Positions 7,850 to 17,219 of a DNA stretch of 47,795 bases are shown here, piece by piece (positions within the stretch are counted from its first letter, which is position 1; each line of letters starts with the position of its first letter). Both the position numbers and the translations under genes were made by a program. The notes beneath the pieces are model-generated. The model ran no database searches. It saw only the letters and a program-made list of their open reading frames with translations, and was not told where the DNA came from. Source of the stretch: Desulfovibrionaceae bacterium (GTDB lineage: Bacteria > Desulfobacterota > Desulfovibrionia > Desulfovibrionales > Desulfovibrionaceae). The stretch covers positions 1-47,795 of the forward strand of contig JADFXV010000016.1 of NCBI GenBank assembly GCA_015233395.1. The letters run 5' to 3'.

Positions 7850-9256
7850 CTAAGCGTCCGGACCAACCATCCCGGCCGGGTCGACGAGCCGGTCAAACTC
7901 TTCCTCGCTCACGTATCCCAGGGCCAAGGCCGCTTCTTTCAGGGTCGTGTTCTCGCGCTCGGCCTTGTAGGCCACCGCGGCGGCGCGATCGTAGCCGATC
8001 CGGGGTGAAAGCGCCGTGACCAGCATAAGCGAGCGCCCGAGCAAGTCCCGAATGCGCTCCTGATCGGGCCGCAGGCCTTCGACGCAATAGCGCCTGAAAC
8101 TGTCGCAGGCGCCGGCCAGAAGTTCAATCGAAGTCAGCACGTTGTATGCGATCAACGGCTTGTACACGTTGAGTTCCAGATACCCGCCCGCCCCGGCGAA
8201 GGACACCGCCGCGTCCAGGCCCATGACCTGGACTGCGGCCATGGCCAGGGCCTCGCACTGGGTTGGATTGACTTTGCCGGGCATGATCGAGGAGCCGGGC
8301 TCGTTGGCCGGCAGGGTCAATTCCCCGAAACCGCACCGGGGGCCGGAGGCGAGCAGCCGGATGTCATTGGCGATTTTGTAGAGCGACACGGCCAGGGTTT
8401 TCAGCATGGCGCTGACCGCCACCAGGGCGTCGTGCGCCCCCTGGGCGGCGAAGCGGTTGGGAACGCGGACGAAAGGCAGACCGGTCAGACGCGCGATCAT
8501 CGCCACCGCCGCCTCGGCGAATCCCGTGGGTGCGCTTAAGCCGGTGCCCACGGCCGTGCCGCCGATGGGCAGCTCGAAAAGCCCGGGCGCAACCAGTTGC
8601 AGACGCACGATCGCCTCGCCGAGCATGGCCTCGTAACCGGAAAATTCCTGCCCCAGGGTGAGCGGCACGGCGTCCATCAGATGGGTGCGGCCGGTCTTGA
8701 CGATCCCGGCCCAGGCTTCGGCCTTGGCGCCAAGCGCCTGCCGCAGACCGGAGAGCGCCGGGATCAGCCGGCCGGTGACGCCTCCGGCCGCGGCCAGGTG
8801 CATGGCCGTGGGAAAAAGGTCGTTGGTGGACTGGGACAGGTTGACGTGGTCGTTGGGGTGGACCGGGCTCTTGGAGCCCAGGACCCCGCCGGCCAGCTCA
8901 ATGGCGCGGTTGGCGACGACCTCGTTGACGTTCATGTTGGCCGGAGTCCCGGCCCCGGCCATCCAGACGCCGAGCGGAAAATGGGCGTCGAGAGCGCCCG
9001 AGGCGACTTCCTCGGCGGCCCGCGCGATCAGCTCGGCCCTGTCCCGGTCCAGGACGCCAAGCTCCAGGTTGACCAGGGCCGCGACTTTCTTGAGCAGCCC
9101 CAGGGCATGGATCAATTCCAAGGGCAGGCGCTCGCGGCCGATGGCGAACAGGGTCAGCGCGCGCGCCGTCTGCGCCCCGTAGTACCGGCCAGCCGGAACC
9201 TCCACTTCCCCCAGGCTGTCGCGCTCCAGGCGCGTCGCGGGTTTGTCTTCCGGCAT
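7850..9256 (-). CDS. fumC: Class II fumarate hydratase (FumC type)
   Basis: 468 residues, the usual length for class II fumarase. It should interconvert fumarate and malate in the cytoplasm without an iron-sulfur cluster. Conserved pieces are [31 protein letters not shown] (catalytic His), the superfamily loop [21 protein letters not shown], and the C-terminal [15 protein letters not shown] and [13 protein letters not shown], which separate it from aspartase. Oddly, the first substrate loop reads [15 protein letters not shown] where fumarases have GSGTQ(S/T)NMN: the Ser is Ala and the Gln is Pro. Substrate handling may therefore differ. It lies 13 bases downstream of a flavin reductase gene on the same strand, probably co-transcribed. 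Confidence 0.88.
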   Translation of the reverse strand: MPEDKPATRLERDSLGEVEVPAGRYYGAQTARALTLFAIGRERLPLELIHALGLLKKVAALVNLELGVLDRDRAELIARAAEEVASGALDAHFPLGVWMAGAGTPANMNVNEVVANRAIELAGGVLGSKSPVHPNDHVNLSQSTNDLFPTAMHLAAAGGVTGRLIPALSGLRQALGAKAEAWAGIVKTGRTHLMDAVPLTLGQEFSGYEAMLGEAIVRLQLVAPGLFELPIGGTAVGTGLSAPTGFAEAAVAMIARLTGLPFVRVPNRFAAQGAHDALVAVSAMLKTLAVSLYKIANDIRLLASGPRCGFGELTLPANEPGSSIMPGKVNPTQCEALAMAAVQVMGLDAAVSFAGAGGYLELNVYKPLIAYNVLTSIELLAGACDSFRRYCVEGLRPDQERIRDLLGRSLMLVTALSPRIGYDRAAAVAYKAERENTTLKEAALALGYVSEEEFDRLVDPAGMVGPDA

Positions 9257-9269
9257 GGCGCGCTCCGGG

Positions 9270-9851
9270 CTACTGTTTTTTCGCGGCGTAGCAGCGGCCC
9301 ACGGAAAAGGCCGGGCCGATGGACGTGGTCAAGCCGTGGTACGTCCGCGCGGACGGCGCGAACGCGACCGGCCGCAGCTTGCCCACGTCCAGCCCGCCGC
9401 CCTCGGCCAATACCGCCTCGTCGGCCTTGATGTCCTTGATCTCGCCAACGAACTGCGTGTGCAGGCCAAGCTCGACCACCTGCAGCACGACGCACTCGAC
9501 CACCAGGGGAAATTCGGCGATGTACGGCGCGTCCACGAGCTCGCTTTTGACCGCCGTCAGCCCGGTCGCAGCGAACTTGTCCACGTCGCGGCCGCTGACG
9601 ATCCCGAAATAATCCGCTTGCGCGATCAACTCCTCGGACGGGATGTTCACCGTGAACGCCCGCCGGGCCATGATGTTGCCGTGGGTCATGGTCGCGGCGC
9701 GCAGCGAGATGGCCACGCAGGGCGGCTTGGAGCAACAGATGCCGCCCCAGGCGATGACGGCGGCGTTGGCCCGGCCGGAGGCGTCGTAGGCGCCGACCAG
9801 CCAGACCGGCGTGGGCGCGAGAAGCGTCGCGGTTCCGAGAGACTTTTTCAT
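9270..9851 (-). CDS. Flavin reductase-like FMN-binding protein (flavoredoxin type), copy 1
   Basis: 193 residues from the ATG at 9849-9851 ([13 protein letters not shown]), which is preceded by GGAGCC. The longer frame upstream runs into a repeat element and is not used. It has the flavin reductase-like split-barrel pattern: N-terminal PVWLVGAYD, then [31 protein letters not shown] and C-terminal [15 protein letters not shown]. Proteins of this class (flavoredoxin of sulfate reducers) bind FMN and pass electrons between low-potential donors and acceptors. The Cys pair in [10 protein letters not shown] is distinctive. A homologous gene lies upstream and fumC directly downstream. Confidence 0.82.
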   Translation of the reverse strand: MKKSLGTATLLAPTPVWLVGAYDASGRANAAVIAWGGICCSKPPCVAISLRAATMTHGNIMARRAFTVNIPSEELIAQADYFGIVSGRDVDKFAATGLTAVKSELVDAPYIAEFPLVVECVVLQVVELGLHTQFVGEIKDIKADEAVLAEGGGLDVGKLRPVAFAPSARTYHGLTTSIGPAFSVGRCYAAKKQ

Positions 9852-9883
9852 GATGGGCTCCTTTGGGGGATAGCGGGAGAGAA

Positions 9884-10028
9884 CCGGGGGGAACCCCCCT
9901 TTTGTGCACTTCGAGAGCACTGCGTGCTCTCTCGTTCGTCAGGGAGAGCACGAAAATGAGGACATTTTCTGCTCTCCCTAGAAACAAAAGGGGTTTTCCC
10001 CCGGACCCCCCTTTCCTCAAAACTTTGT
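9884..10028 (-). repeat. Family A repeat (copy 2) carrying a nested double hairpin
   Basis: Read on the minus strand, the outer part matches the repeat at 4207-4275: AAGTTTTGAGGAAAGG lead, then GGGGTCCGGGGGAAAACCCC. In place of the short loop there is an insert of about 80 bases (9906-9983) with two hairpins. One is an 8-bp stem 9913-9920/9924-9931. The other is a 10-bp stem 9941-9950/9970-9979 extended by a 7-bp stem 9952-9958/9963-9969 after a single bulged C. The whole can fold like a three-way junction. It lies between the two flavin reductase genes and may end or process the mRNA. Confidence 0.6.
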
Positions 10029-10059
10029 TACGGGATTGGGGTCATCGCTTTCGCGCCGT

Positions 10060-10626
10060 TTATTTCTTCTTCATGGATTTGCCGATGTTCCAGCATTGGG
10101 CGACGGGCGGGCCAAGGGCGTAGTATTTCACGCTGGCCATGTCGAAAAGCAGCGGCTTGACCTTGGTCACGTCGACCTTGCCGCCGGTAAGCATCTCCTC
10201 GTCGGCGTAGGTCTGCACGATCTCGCCCACGAACACCTCGTGGGTCGGGAAATCCACGATGCGCTCCAGGCGGCATTCCATGTTCACCGGGCAGGCCTTG
10301 ATCATGGGCGCGGCGGGGAGTTCGCCGTAAAAAAGCTCGAACACCGTGGACTTGTCCACGTTTTTGCCCGAGACGATGCCCACGTAATCGGTTTCGGCCA
10401 CCAGGGACTCAGGCGGCAGGTTGACGCTGAACTCGCCGTTTTCCTTGATGCCCCGGTTGGAATAATGGGACTTGCCCAGGCCCATGGAGATGTACTGGGG
10501 CGAGCCGTGGTTCATGATGCCCACATGGGCCACGGCGATGAAGTTGGGCCGGCCCTCCACCAGTGCGCCGACGATCACGGTCAGCGAGGGATACAGCGCA
10601 TTGACGCCGCCGAGCTTGGTTTTCAT
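10060..10626 (-). CDS. Flavin reductase-like FMN-binding protein (flavoredoxin type), copy 2
   Basis: 188 residues, cytoplasmic, flavin reductase-like split barrel. Landmarks: PSLTVIVGALVEGRPNFIAVAHVG, broken here as PSLTVIVGALVEG then NFIAVAHVG; GIKENGEFSVNLP; ETDYVGIVSGKNVDKS; MECRLERIVDFPTHEVFVGE in the barrel; and a basic C-terminal KSMKKK. It shares the DYxGIVSGxxVDK segment with the neighbouring copy 1. ATG at 10624-10626 follows AGGCGG. Likely an FMN electron carrier of the flavoredoxin group. It is first of a minus-strand series, followed after a structured repeat by copy 1 and fumC. Confidence 0.85.
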   Translation of the reverse strand: MKTKLGGVNALYPSLTVIVGALVEGRPNFIAVAHVGIMNHGSPQYISMGLGKSHYSNRGIKENGEFSVNLPPESLVAETDYVGIVSGKNVDKSTVFELFYGELPAAPMIKACPVNMECRLERIVDFPTHEVFVGEIVQTYADEEMLTGGKVDVTKVKPLLFDMASVKYYALGPPVAQCWNIGKSMKKK

Positions 10627-10752
10627 GGCCGCCTCCTTCAGACAACTAGCGGATATATACCGATCCCGCCGCCGCAGCGCAAGGCCGGGAGGGCATACGC
10701 CGGCGTATCGCCCAAGTCATTGCCGAGGGGGTCCGGGGGAAAGCCCGGGTTT

Positions 10753-12216
10753 CTAGACCCTGGCCGTTTCGGCCAGGTCCACGGGCGTGTTGTCGCGCGG
10801 CAGGATGAAGTAGAAATTGTTGCCGATCGGAGTGGGTTCGTAGCCGGCCACGCCGCCGTGCATCTTGACCACTTCACCGATGAAATACAGGCCGTGGCCG
10901 GTGCCGTATTCGCCCTTGGCGTTGGAGCCCCGGTAGCCTTCGGTAAAGAGTTTGGCCGCCTCGTCCGGGGGAATCCGCTGGCCGGTGTTGAAGACGTTGA
11001 ACTTCAGGCCGTCGCGTCCCGGGCCGAAATATTCGTGCAGCACTTCCCAGCCGTAGGACAAAAACTTGCGCGGCCGGCCCTGGCCGTCGACCGCCTGCTG
11101 GGCGTATTTCACGGCGTTGGAGAAAAGGTTGGCGTAAACCTGGCTGATCAGCCCGATGTCGGCCACGGCCTCGATTTCCCGGTCCGGCACCCCGCCGAGC
11201 GTGGTGTCGATTTCAATGCCGCGCTCCTCGAAACGGGGCCGGAAACGCTGCACCTGCGGATCGATGATCTGGCTTTTGAAATTGCACGGCTTTTTTTCCA
11301 GGACATACCTTCCGGCCTCGAAATGGGAACGCCGCAGCAGCGTCTCCAGGAACAAAGAGGTGTTCAGGTAGTGGTTTTCGATTTCCTTGTACTGCTCCAT
11401 CAGGGCGTTGAAGATGTAGGACGTTTCCTTGAGTATGCGCTCCAGAGCCGGGATGGCCTCGTCGCATACCCCCCGGGAGGCTTCGATCTGGCCGGTGATT
11501 TCCGTCTGCACGCCCCCGAGCAGCTTGATCCGGGCTTCGAGACGGCGGTAGAAAAGCTTGAAATACATGTTGGGCACGATGACGTTGTGCCCGATGTCGC
11601 TGACAAGAGACTGGATGAAGGCGATATGCTCCAGGTTTTTGTGGGCGATGAAGCGGTTGTGGAGCTGAAAACCGATGCGGTTGGCGTAGCGCGAGAAAAA
11701 AAGCTTGTCGTGGTCGGTGAGCCCCTCGGCCGGGAAGATCTCCAGGATGCCGATGGCGCCGCCCGGAGGAGAAAAAGGCAACTGCGAAATCAGTTCGCTG
11801 TTTCCCTTGATGGGCAGGAAGTAGCGGCCCTCGTGGTGGACCGGATCCAGGGGAAAAAAAACGTCCTTGGCGGCGACGATCGAAGTCGGCATGCAGGAAG
11901 ACGAGCGGCGAAGCAGTTCGCCCTCGGCGCCGTGCAAAACGTGGAGATTGCAGTCGAGCCCGAACAGGGTCTTGGGGATCAGGACGCACACGGCGTAAAA
12001 ATCCTCGACGTCGGTGAATTCCTGGGCCAGGTCGAAGAAGATGTTTAAGGCGTAACTCTGTTCCGTGGTGAAATTGTAGACTTGATAGTCGCCGAGCTTC
12101 TTGAGCAGACGCTGCTGGATACCGGCCAGACGGGGCAGATCCGGCGGCGGACAGGGCGTTTCGCCCCCGGCCAGGGGTTCAAGGGGCGAGGGACCGGCGG
12201 CGTCATCGTGGGACAT
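10753..12216 (-). CDS. Sensor histidine kinase with atypical H-box, cytoplasmic
   Basis: 487 residues, no membrane segment. The N-terminal half (about residues 50-190) looks like a GAF-type sensing domain. A helical segment follows with SDIGHNVIVPN; His210 sits where the phosphoacceptor should be, with Pro five residues on, but the usual acidic neighbour is Asn. A long dimerisation helix region follows. The C-terminal ATPase domain has an N-box (NLFSNAVKYA, near 360) and a G2 box (GTGHGLYFIGEVVKMHGG, near 440). No response regulator is adjacent, so the partner is unknown. ATG at 12214-12216 follows GGAGCC. It is 71 bases downstream of pgpA on the same strand. Confidence 0.82.
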   Translation of the reverse strand: MSHDDAAGPSPLEPLAGGETPCPPPDLPRLAGIQQRLLKKLGDYQVYNFTTEQSYALNIFFDLAQEFTDVEDFYAVCVLIPKTLFGLDCNLHVLHGAEGELLRRSSSCMPTSIVAAKDVFFPLDPVHHEGRYFLPIKGNSELISQLPFSPPGGAIGILEIFPAEGLTDHDKLFFSRYANRIGFQLHNRFIAHKNLEHIAFIQSLVSDIGHNVIVPNMYFKLFYRRLEARIKLLGGVQTEITGQIEASRGVCDEAIPALERILKETSYIFNALMEQYKEIENHYLNTSLFLETLLRRSHFEAGRYVLEKKPCNFKSQIIDPQVQRFRPRFEERGIEIDTTLGGVPDREIEAVADIGLISQVYANLFSNAVKYAQQAVDGQGRPRKFLSYGWEVLHEYFGPGRDGLKFNVFNTGQRIPPDEAAKLFTEGYRGSNAKGEYGTGHGLYFIGEVVKMHGGVAGYEPTPIGNNFYFILPRDNTPVDLAETARV

Positions 12217-12287
12217 GATGGGCTCCTTGATTGCCCTCTAACACACTCTTTCGCATCGGGAAAGCATTCCTTCCCGCAAAAGAGGCA

Positions 12288-12791
12288 TCACCCGGAAAGC
12301 GGCGAAACCATGCGCCACAGCCATAGACCGGCCATGGCGTAAACGGCGGCCAAACCGTCGTCGATCATGACCCCGTAGCCGCCGGACAGCCAGTTCTCGG
12401 ACGCCCGGACCGGCGGCGGCTTGAAGATGTCGAAGACGCGAAACAAAATAAAGCCGGCCAAAAGGTCGGCAACCGGCAACGAGGCGAAGGGAAGAAAGGT
12501 CAGCCACTGGCCGAAAAGCTCGTCCACGACCACCCGGCCAGGATCCTTTTCACCCAAAACGATCTCGGCCCGGCCGCTGGCCCGGCTGCCGAGAAAAAAC
12601 AAAACGGCCAGCAGAATCAGCCGGGTGACGAGCGGGAGCGGTTCGAAAAGAAACGGCGCGGACACGGCCGCCGCCAGGGAACACCAAGTGCCCGGCGCGC
12701 TGGGCAAATTGCCGAGCGGACCCACCGTGGCCACGTCCAGCCACCACCTGTCGGCGGGATTCTCTGGACCGCCGGTAGATTGCGCGCTCAT
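12288..12791 (-). CDS. pgpA: Phosphatidylglycerophosphatase A
   Basis: 167 residues, inner membrane. It removes the phosphate of phosphatidylglycerol-phosphate in phosphatidylglycerol synthesis. Family signs: GNLPSAPGTW near the N-terminus, the acidic cluster EKDPGRVVVDELFGQWLTF, the membrane-border FILFRVFDIFKPPPV, and C-terminal GGYGVMIDDGLAAVYA. Asp and Glu in these motifs are the expected Mg-binding residues. Several hydrophobic helices surround them. Length is normal. It lies between alaS and a histidine kinase gene, all on the minus strand. Confidence 0.92.
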   Translation of the reverse strand: MSAQSTGGPENPADRWWLDVATVGPLGNLPSAPGTWCSLAAAVSAPFLFEPLPLVTRLILLAVLFFLGSRASGRAEIVLGEKDPGRVVVDELFGQWLTFLPFASLPVADLLAGFILFRVFDIFKPPPVRASENWLSGGYGVMIDDGLAAVYAMAGLWLWRMVSPLSG

Positions 12792-12855
12792 ATGCCGGCT
12801 AACCTACCCGGTTCGCCCTGCCCTGTCATCTGGAAAGAGGAGCCGGAAAGAGGAA

Positions 12856-13009
12856 CCGGGGCTCCGCCCCGGGCCCCGCCGGGGGGCATGATGCCCCCCG
12901 GACCCCCGCGACAGGGGGCGCGGCCATGTCCCCTGACGCGGGGGTCCGGGGGCGATCATCGCCCCCGGCGGAGGAGTCCAGAGGAGGCGGAGCCTCCTCT
13001 GGTCCCTGG
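12856..13009. repeat. Intergenic GC-rich palindromic repeat, family E (copy 1)
   Basis: About 150 bases made of stacked perfect or near-perfect palindromes. These include GGGGGGCATGATGCCCCCC near 12882-12899 and GGGGGCGATCATCGCCCCC near 12948-12966. An 11-bp stem with GGA loop at 12978-13002 begins just past the alaS stop. The same arrangement recurs at 20741-20893. It lies between the end of alaS and the start of pgpA. The 11-bp hairpin may end or protect the alaS mRNA; no T-run follows on the minus strand. Confidence 0.65.
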
Positions 13010-13012
13010 ACT

Positions 13013-15655
13013 TCATTTCGAGACGAGTTCGCGCAGGCGGGCGAAGGCGGCTCCGACGCCGTCCGGGTTGTCGCCGCCGGCTTGGGCCAGGTCGGGCCGG
13101 CCGCCGCCGCTGCCGCCGATGCGGGCGGCCACGTCTTTGATCAGCGCCGGGGCGGTGAAGCGGGCGTGCAGGTCTTTGGACACGGCGATAATCAGCGAGA
13201 CTTTGCCGTCTGCGGCGGTTGCGGCCAGGCAGATCACGCCGGAGGGAATTTTCGAGCGCAGGTCGTCGACGGCTTCGCGCAGCGCCTTGGCGTCGGCGCC
13301 GTCGATGTGGGCGGCGAGCAGTTTGGTTGCGCCGATGTCGGCCAGGTTGTCGAGCAGGCTTTTGCCGCCGCCGGAGGCCAGTTTGGCGCGCAGGGCGTCT
13401 TGTTCTTTGGCCGCGGCCTTGATCTGGGTCAGCAGTCCGGCGATTTTTTCGGCCAGTCCGCCGGGCGCGGCCTTGAGCATGTCCTGGGCTTCGCGCAGTT
13501 CGCCGCGTTGTTCCTGAGCGCGGCGGATCGCGTTGAAGCCGGTTGCGGCTTCGATGCGCCGGACTCCGGCGGCCACGCCGGTTTCGGCTTCGATCAGGAA
13601 GCTGCCGGCCTGGCCGGTGGCGGTCAGGTGGGTGCCGCCGCACAGTTCCATGGACACGCCCGGCACTTCGACGACGCGCACGGTGTCTCCGTATTTTTCG
13701 CCGAACAGGGCCATGGCGCCTTGGGCGATGGCCTGGTCCTGGGACATGGTTTTGGCGATCACGGGAGAATCGTCCAGGATGGCCCGGTTGACTTCTTCCT
13801 CGACGTCTTTGATTTCGCCCGGCGAAAGCGCGGCGATGTGGGTGAAGTCGAAGCGCAGCCTGCCTGGGCCGACGAGCGAGCCCGACTGTTTGACGTGTTC
13901 GCCCAGGACCCGGCGCAGGGCGGCCTGGAGCAGGTGGGTGCAGGTGTGGTTTCTCGCGGTGGCGGCGCGCGTCTCCCGGTCCACTTCCAGGATGACTTCC
14001 TGGCCGGGCAGCAGCTCGCCCTCGTTTACGAAGAGGCGGTGCAGGGTCAGTTCCGGCCCGGGTTTGCTGGTCGCCAGCACGTCGGCGTTGCCGGTCATGG
14101 TTTCGGCGCTGCCGCTGTCTCCGGCCTGGCCGCCGGATTCGCCGTAGAACGGGGTGGACTCGAACACGGCGTAGCCGCCTTCGCCCTGGACGAGCCGGTC
14201 GCGCGGCGCGGCGTCCTCGCCCAGCAGAAGCGCCACCCGGCTTTGGGCGCTGGTTGCGTCGTAGCCCACGAACTTCGAGCGCAGGCCGGTTTCCAGGACG
14301 CGGGCGAACAGTCCCGCCGGATCGATTTCGCCCGAGCCTTTCCAGGCTTTCTTGGCGCGCTCTTTCTGCTGCTTCATGCAGGCGCGAAAGCCCGGCTCGT
14401 CCACGGCGTAGCCCTGTTTGCCGGCCACGTCGTCGATGATGTCCAGGGGGAATCCGTAAGTGTCGTACAGTTTGAAGGCGAACTCGCCGCCGATGGTCTT
14501 GCCGCCGGACGCTCCCAGGCGGGCGATTTCCTCTTCGAGAATTTCCAGGCCCTTGCCGAGCGTGACGCCGAAGCGTTCCTCCTCCTCGCGCACCGCCCGG
14601 ACCATGAAGTCGCGTCCGGAGACGATTTCCGGGAAGGCCTGCCCCATGACGTCGACCACCTTGCCGGTGGTGCGGCACAAAAACGGATCGGTCAGCCCGA
14701 TCAGGCGGCCGAAGCGGAAGGCGCGCCGGATCAGCCGGCGCAGGACGTAGCCCCGGCCCTCGTTGCCGGGCAGGATTCCGTCGGCGATGAGAAAGACCGC
14801 GGCCCGGGAATGGTCGGCGATGACCCGAAGCGCGGTGTCGGCGTCGTGGCCCGCGTGGTAGGCGACCCCGGCCAGGCCGGCGGCGTGGGAGATGATCTCC
14901 TGGAAGAGGTCGATGTCGAAATTGGAGTGCACGCCCTGGCACACGGCGGTGATGCGCTCCAGGCCCATGCCGGTGTCGATGCTCGGGCGCGGCAGGGGAA
15001 CGCGCGAGCCCGGCGCGATCTGGTCGTATTGCATGAAGACCAGGTTCCAGACTTCGAGATAGCGGTCGCAGTCGCATTTGCCTATGCCGCAGTCCGGTCC
15101 GCAGGACATTTCCTCGCCCTGGTCGACTAAAATCTCGGAGCACGGCCCGCAGGGGCCGGTGTCGCCCATGGACCAGAAATTGTCCTTGTCGCCCAGGCGG
15201 TAGATGCGCTCCTCGGGCAGGCCGGCGACCTTTTTCCACAGCGCGTGGGCGTCGTCGTCGTCGCGGTAGACCGTGGCGTAGAGCCTGTCCTTGGGCAGGT
15301 TCAGGCGCACGGTCAGAAATTCCCAGGCCATGCGGATGGCTTCTTCCTTGAAATAGTCGCCAAAGGAGAAGTTGCCGAGCATCTCGAAGAAGGTGTGGTG
15401 GCGCGCCGTACGGCCGACGTTTTCCAGGTCGTTGTGCTTGCCGCCGACGCGCAGGCATTTCTGGGAAGTGGCGGCCCGTTTGTACGGCCGCTGCTCCTGG
15501 CCGAGAAACACCTTCTTGAACTGGACCATGCCGGCGTTGGTGAACAAAAGGCTCGGGTCCCCCTGCGGGACGAGCGGGGAGCTTTTTTCCACGAAATGGC
15601 CGTTGGCGGCGAAAAATTCCAAAAACATTCGCCGGATGTCGCTGGCGGTCAACAC
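13013..15655 (-). CDS. alaS: Alanyl-tRNA synthetase
   Basis: 880 residues, the normal length. It attaches alanine to tRNA-Ala and edits mischarged Ser/Gly. The class II catalytic core lies at the N-terminus ([37 protein letters not shown] in parts). The editing domain has the zinc ligands in NHTCTHLLQ near residue 566 and [10 protein letters not shown] near 669. The C-terminal oligomerisation/C-Ala domain includes the glycine-rich [16 protein letters not shown] chose the GTG at 15653-15655 ([15 protein letters not shown]), which follows AAGGAG. The longer frame would cross an intergenic repeat. Downstream of recA on the same strand, as is common. Confidence 0.96.
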   Translation of the reverse strand: MLTASDIRRMFLEFFAANGHFVEKSSPLVPQGDPSLLFTNAGMVQFKKVFLGQEQRPYKRAATSQKCLRVGGKHNDLENVGRTARHHTFFEMLGNFSFGDYFKEEAIRMAWEFLTVRLNLPKDRLYATVYRDDDDAHALWKKVAGLPEERIYRLGDKDNFWSMGDTGPCGPCSEILVDQGEEMSCGPDCGIGKCDCDRYLEVWNLVFMQYDQIAPGSRVPLPRPSIDTGMGLERITAVCQGVHSNFDIDLFQEIISHAAGLAGVAYHAGHDADTALRVIADHSRAAVFLIADGILPGNEGRGYVLRRLIRRAFRFGRLIGLTDPFLCRTTGKVVDVMGQAFPEIVSGRDFMVRAVREEEERFGVTLGKGLEILEEEIARLGASGGKTIGGEFAFKLYDTYGFPLDIIDDVAGKQGYAVDEPGFRACMKQQKERAKKAWKGSGEIDPAGLFARVLETGLRSKFVGYDATSAQSRVALLLGEDAAPRDRLVQGEGGYAVFESTPFYGESGGQAGDSGSAETMTGNADVLATSKPGPELTLHRLFVNEGELLPGQEVILEVDRETRAATARNHTCTHLLQAALRRVLGEHVKQSGSLVGPGRLRFDFTHIAALSPGEIKDVEEEVNRAILDDSPVIAKTMSQDQAIAQGAMALFGEKYGDTVRVVEVPGVSMELCGGTHLTATGQAGSFLIEAETGVAAGVRRIEAATGFNAIRRAQEQRGELREAQDMLKAAPGGLAEKIAGLLTQIKAAAKEQDALRAKLASGGGKSLLDNLADIGATKLLAAHIDGADAKALREAVDDLRSKIPSGVICLAATAADGKVSLIIAVSKDLHARFTAPALIKDVAARIGGSGGGRPDLAQAGGDNPDGVGAAFARLRELVSK

Positions 15656-15697
15656 GCTAAACTCCTTGATGCCTGAAGGGGACGCCCGTGGCGCAAG

Positions 15698-15740
15698 AAG
15701 CCTCCGGCGGCCAAAGGGGGTTACCCCCTTTGGAATCCCA
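15698..15740 (-). repeat. Family D repeat fragment between recA and alaS
   Basis: Contains the core of the family D repeat in the orientation GCCTCCGGCGGCCAAAGG, then a CAAAGGGGG/CCCCCTTTG hairpin and GGAATCCC. Longer copies are at 23205-23331, 25669-25799 and 39601-39665. Here it lies upstream of alaS and downstream of the recA stop, where it may terminate or attenuate recA read-through into alaS. Confidence 0.6.
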
Positions 15741-15802
15741 TACAAATTGGCCGGTTATATTGTCTTGGCGTCCCGTGTCGCCGCGTGGGCGGCAATCACG
15801 GG

Positions 15803-16840
15803 CTACGACGCGACTTCCACCATGGGGTTGGTGAGACCCAGGTGCTCAAGCAGCTTGGCCTCGATCTGCTCGCGCATGGCGGTGTTTTCGCGCAAAAAGT
15901 CGCGCACGTTTTCCCGGCCCTGGCCCAGGCGTTCGCTCCCGAACGAGAACCAGGCGCCGCTTTTGTCCACGATGCCCGCCTCGCTGCCCAGGTCGAGCAG
16001 CTCGCCCTCGCGGGAGATGCCGGTGCCGTACAGGATGTCGAATTGGGCCTCGCGGAAGGGCGGGGCGACCTTGTTCTTGACCACCTTGACCCGGGTGCGG
16101 CTGCCGTAAACCTCTTCCTTGTCCTTGAGCGTCTGGATCTTGCGGATGTCCAGGCGCACCGAAGCGTAGAACTTGAGCGCATGGCCGCCGGTGGTGGTCT
16201 CCGGGTTGCCGTAGCCGGTCATGCCGATCTTCATGCGGATCTGGTTGATGAAGATGACCGAGGTGTGGGATTTGTGGATCGTGCCGGTGAGCTTGCGCAG
16301 GGCGTGGGACATGAGCCTGGCCTGGCCGCCGACCTGGGTTTCGCCCATCTCGCCTTCGAGTTCGGCCTGGGGGATGAGCGCGGCCACCGAGTCGATGACC
16401 ACCACGTCCACGGCGCCGGAGCGCACCAAAAGATCGGCGATGTCGAGCGCCTGCTCGCCGAAATCCGGTTGGGAGATGAGCAGTTCCTCGGTGTTGACGC
16501 CAAGGCGCCTGGCGTACTGGATGTCGAGGGCGTGCTCGGCGTCGATGAAAGCGGCCGTGCCGCCGCGTTTTTGCGCCTCGGCGATGATGTGCAGGGCGAG
16601 CGTGGTCTTGCCCGAGGATTCCGGGCCGTAGATCTCGGTCACCCGCCCGCGCGGAATGCCGCCCACGCCAAGGGCCAGGTTGAGCCCGATCGAGCCGGTG
16701 GGGATGATCGGGATGGCCGCGTGCGCGTCCTGGTCCATGCGCATGACCGAACCGGCGCCGTATTTGCGTTCGATGGTGGACAAGGCGGTGGACAAGGCCT
16801 CGCCGCGCACGTCGACCGGGTTTGCCGTTTTCTTCGCCAT
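15803..16840 (-). CDS. recA: Recombinase RecA
   Basis: 345 residues, normal length. DNA strand-exchange ATPase for homologous recombination and co-protease for SOS repressor cleavage. Start at ATG 16838-16840 ([13 protein letters not shown]), preceded by GGGAGAT; the 18 extra upstream residues in the longer frame are not RecA-like. Walker A is GPESSGKTT at 72-80. Other family segments are [25 protein letters not shown], the L2-loop region [15 protein letters not shown] and the C-terminal LEHLGL. It is followed on the same strand by alaS, with repeat D1 between. Confidence 0.97.
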   Translation of the reverse strand: MAKKTANPVDVRGEALSTALSTIERKYGAGSVMRMDQDAHAAIPIIPTGSIGLNLALGVGGIPRGRVTEIYGPESSGKTTLALHIIAEAQKRGGTAAFIDAEHALDIQYARRLGVNTEELLISQPDFGEQALDIADLLVRSGAVDVVVIDSVAALIPQAELEGEMGETQVGGQARLMSHALRKLTGTIHKSHTSVIFINQIRMKIGMTGYGNPETTTGGHALKFYASVRLDIRKIQTLKDKEEVYGSRTRVKVVKNKVAPPFREAQFDILYGTGISREGELLDLGSEAGIVDKSGAWFSFGSERLGQGRENVRDFLRENTAMREQIEAKLLEHLGLTNPMVEVAS

Positions 16841-17219
16841 AAAATCTCCCTGGACGCGGCGTTTGCGCGCTCGCCGTCCTGCCGGATGTTGCAAAGCACT
16901 TGGTGTGATTCGGGCCGTCTCCCGGGACCGCCCGGACTGGCCGCCGCCACGAGAAATATCACGAACCGCAAGGCTTCATAGCAAAAGCGCCCTGAACGGG
17001 CAACTTCACACCAGCCTGGAATGTTGGACGATTTTGCCGTCCGGGAACTTTTTTGCGAGGCGAGACGAAAATGTCGCCTCGCCTCGTGGACACGGCCGCC
17101 GGGACGTGCTACGCGAGGAGCAATACGGAAAATCCCCTTGCCCGGGGAATGACCGGCGAGGGCCGGCGCCTCGCCGCTTGCGACCGGCAAAACCATCAAG
17201 ACGCCAAGGAGCGCGGGAC
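16841..17219. other. Divergent control region of recA and the glycogen-binding-type gene
   Basis: 379 bases with no supported gene. Two hairpins are clear: a 9-bp stem at 17055-17063/17074-17082 (GCGAGGCGA / TCGCCTCGC), and an 8-bp stem at 17154-17161/17169-17176 (CGGCGAGG / CCTCGCCG). Neither is followed by a T-run in either direction. They could be mRNA leader structures of the gene at 17220. I could not assign an SOS box or promoter with confidence. Confidence 0.45.

Noticed and set aside
10036-12048. 670-codon plus-strand frame across the flavin reductase and kinase genes
   Set aside because: Antisense shadow; the minus-strand proteins carry recognisable motifs and ribosome sites.
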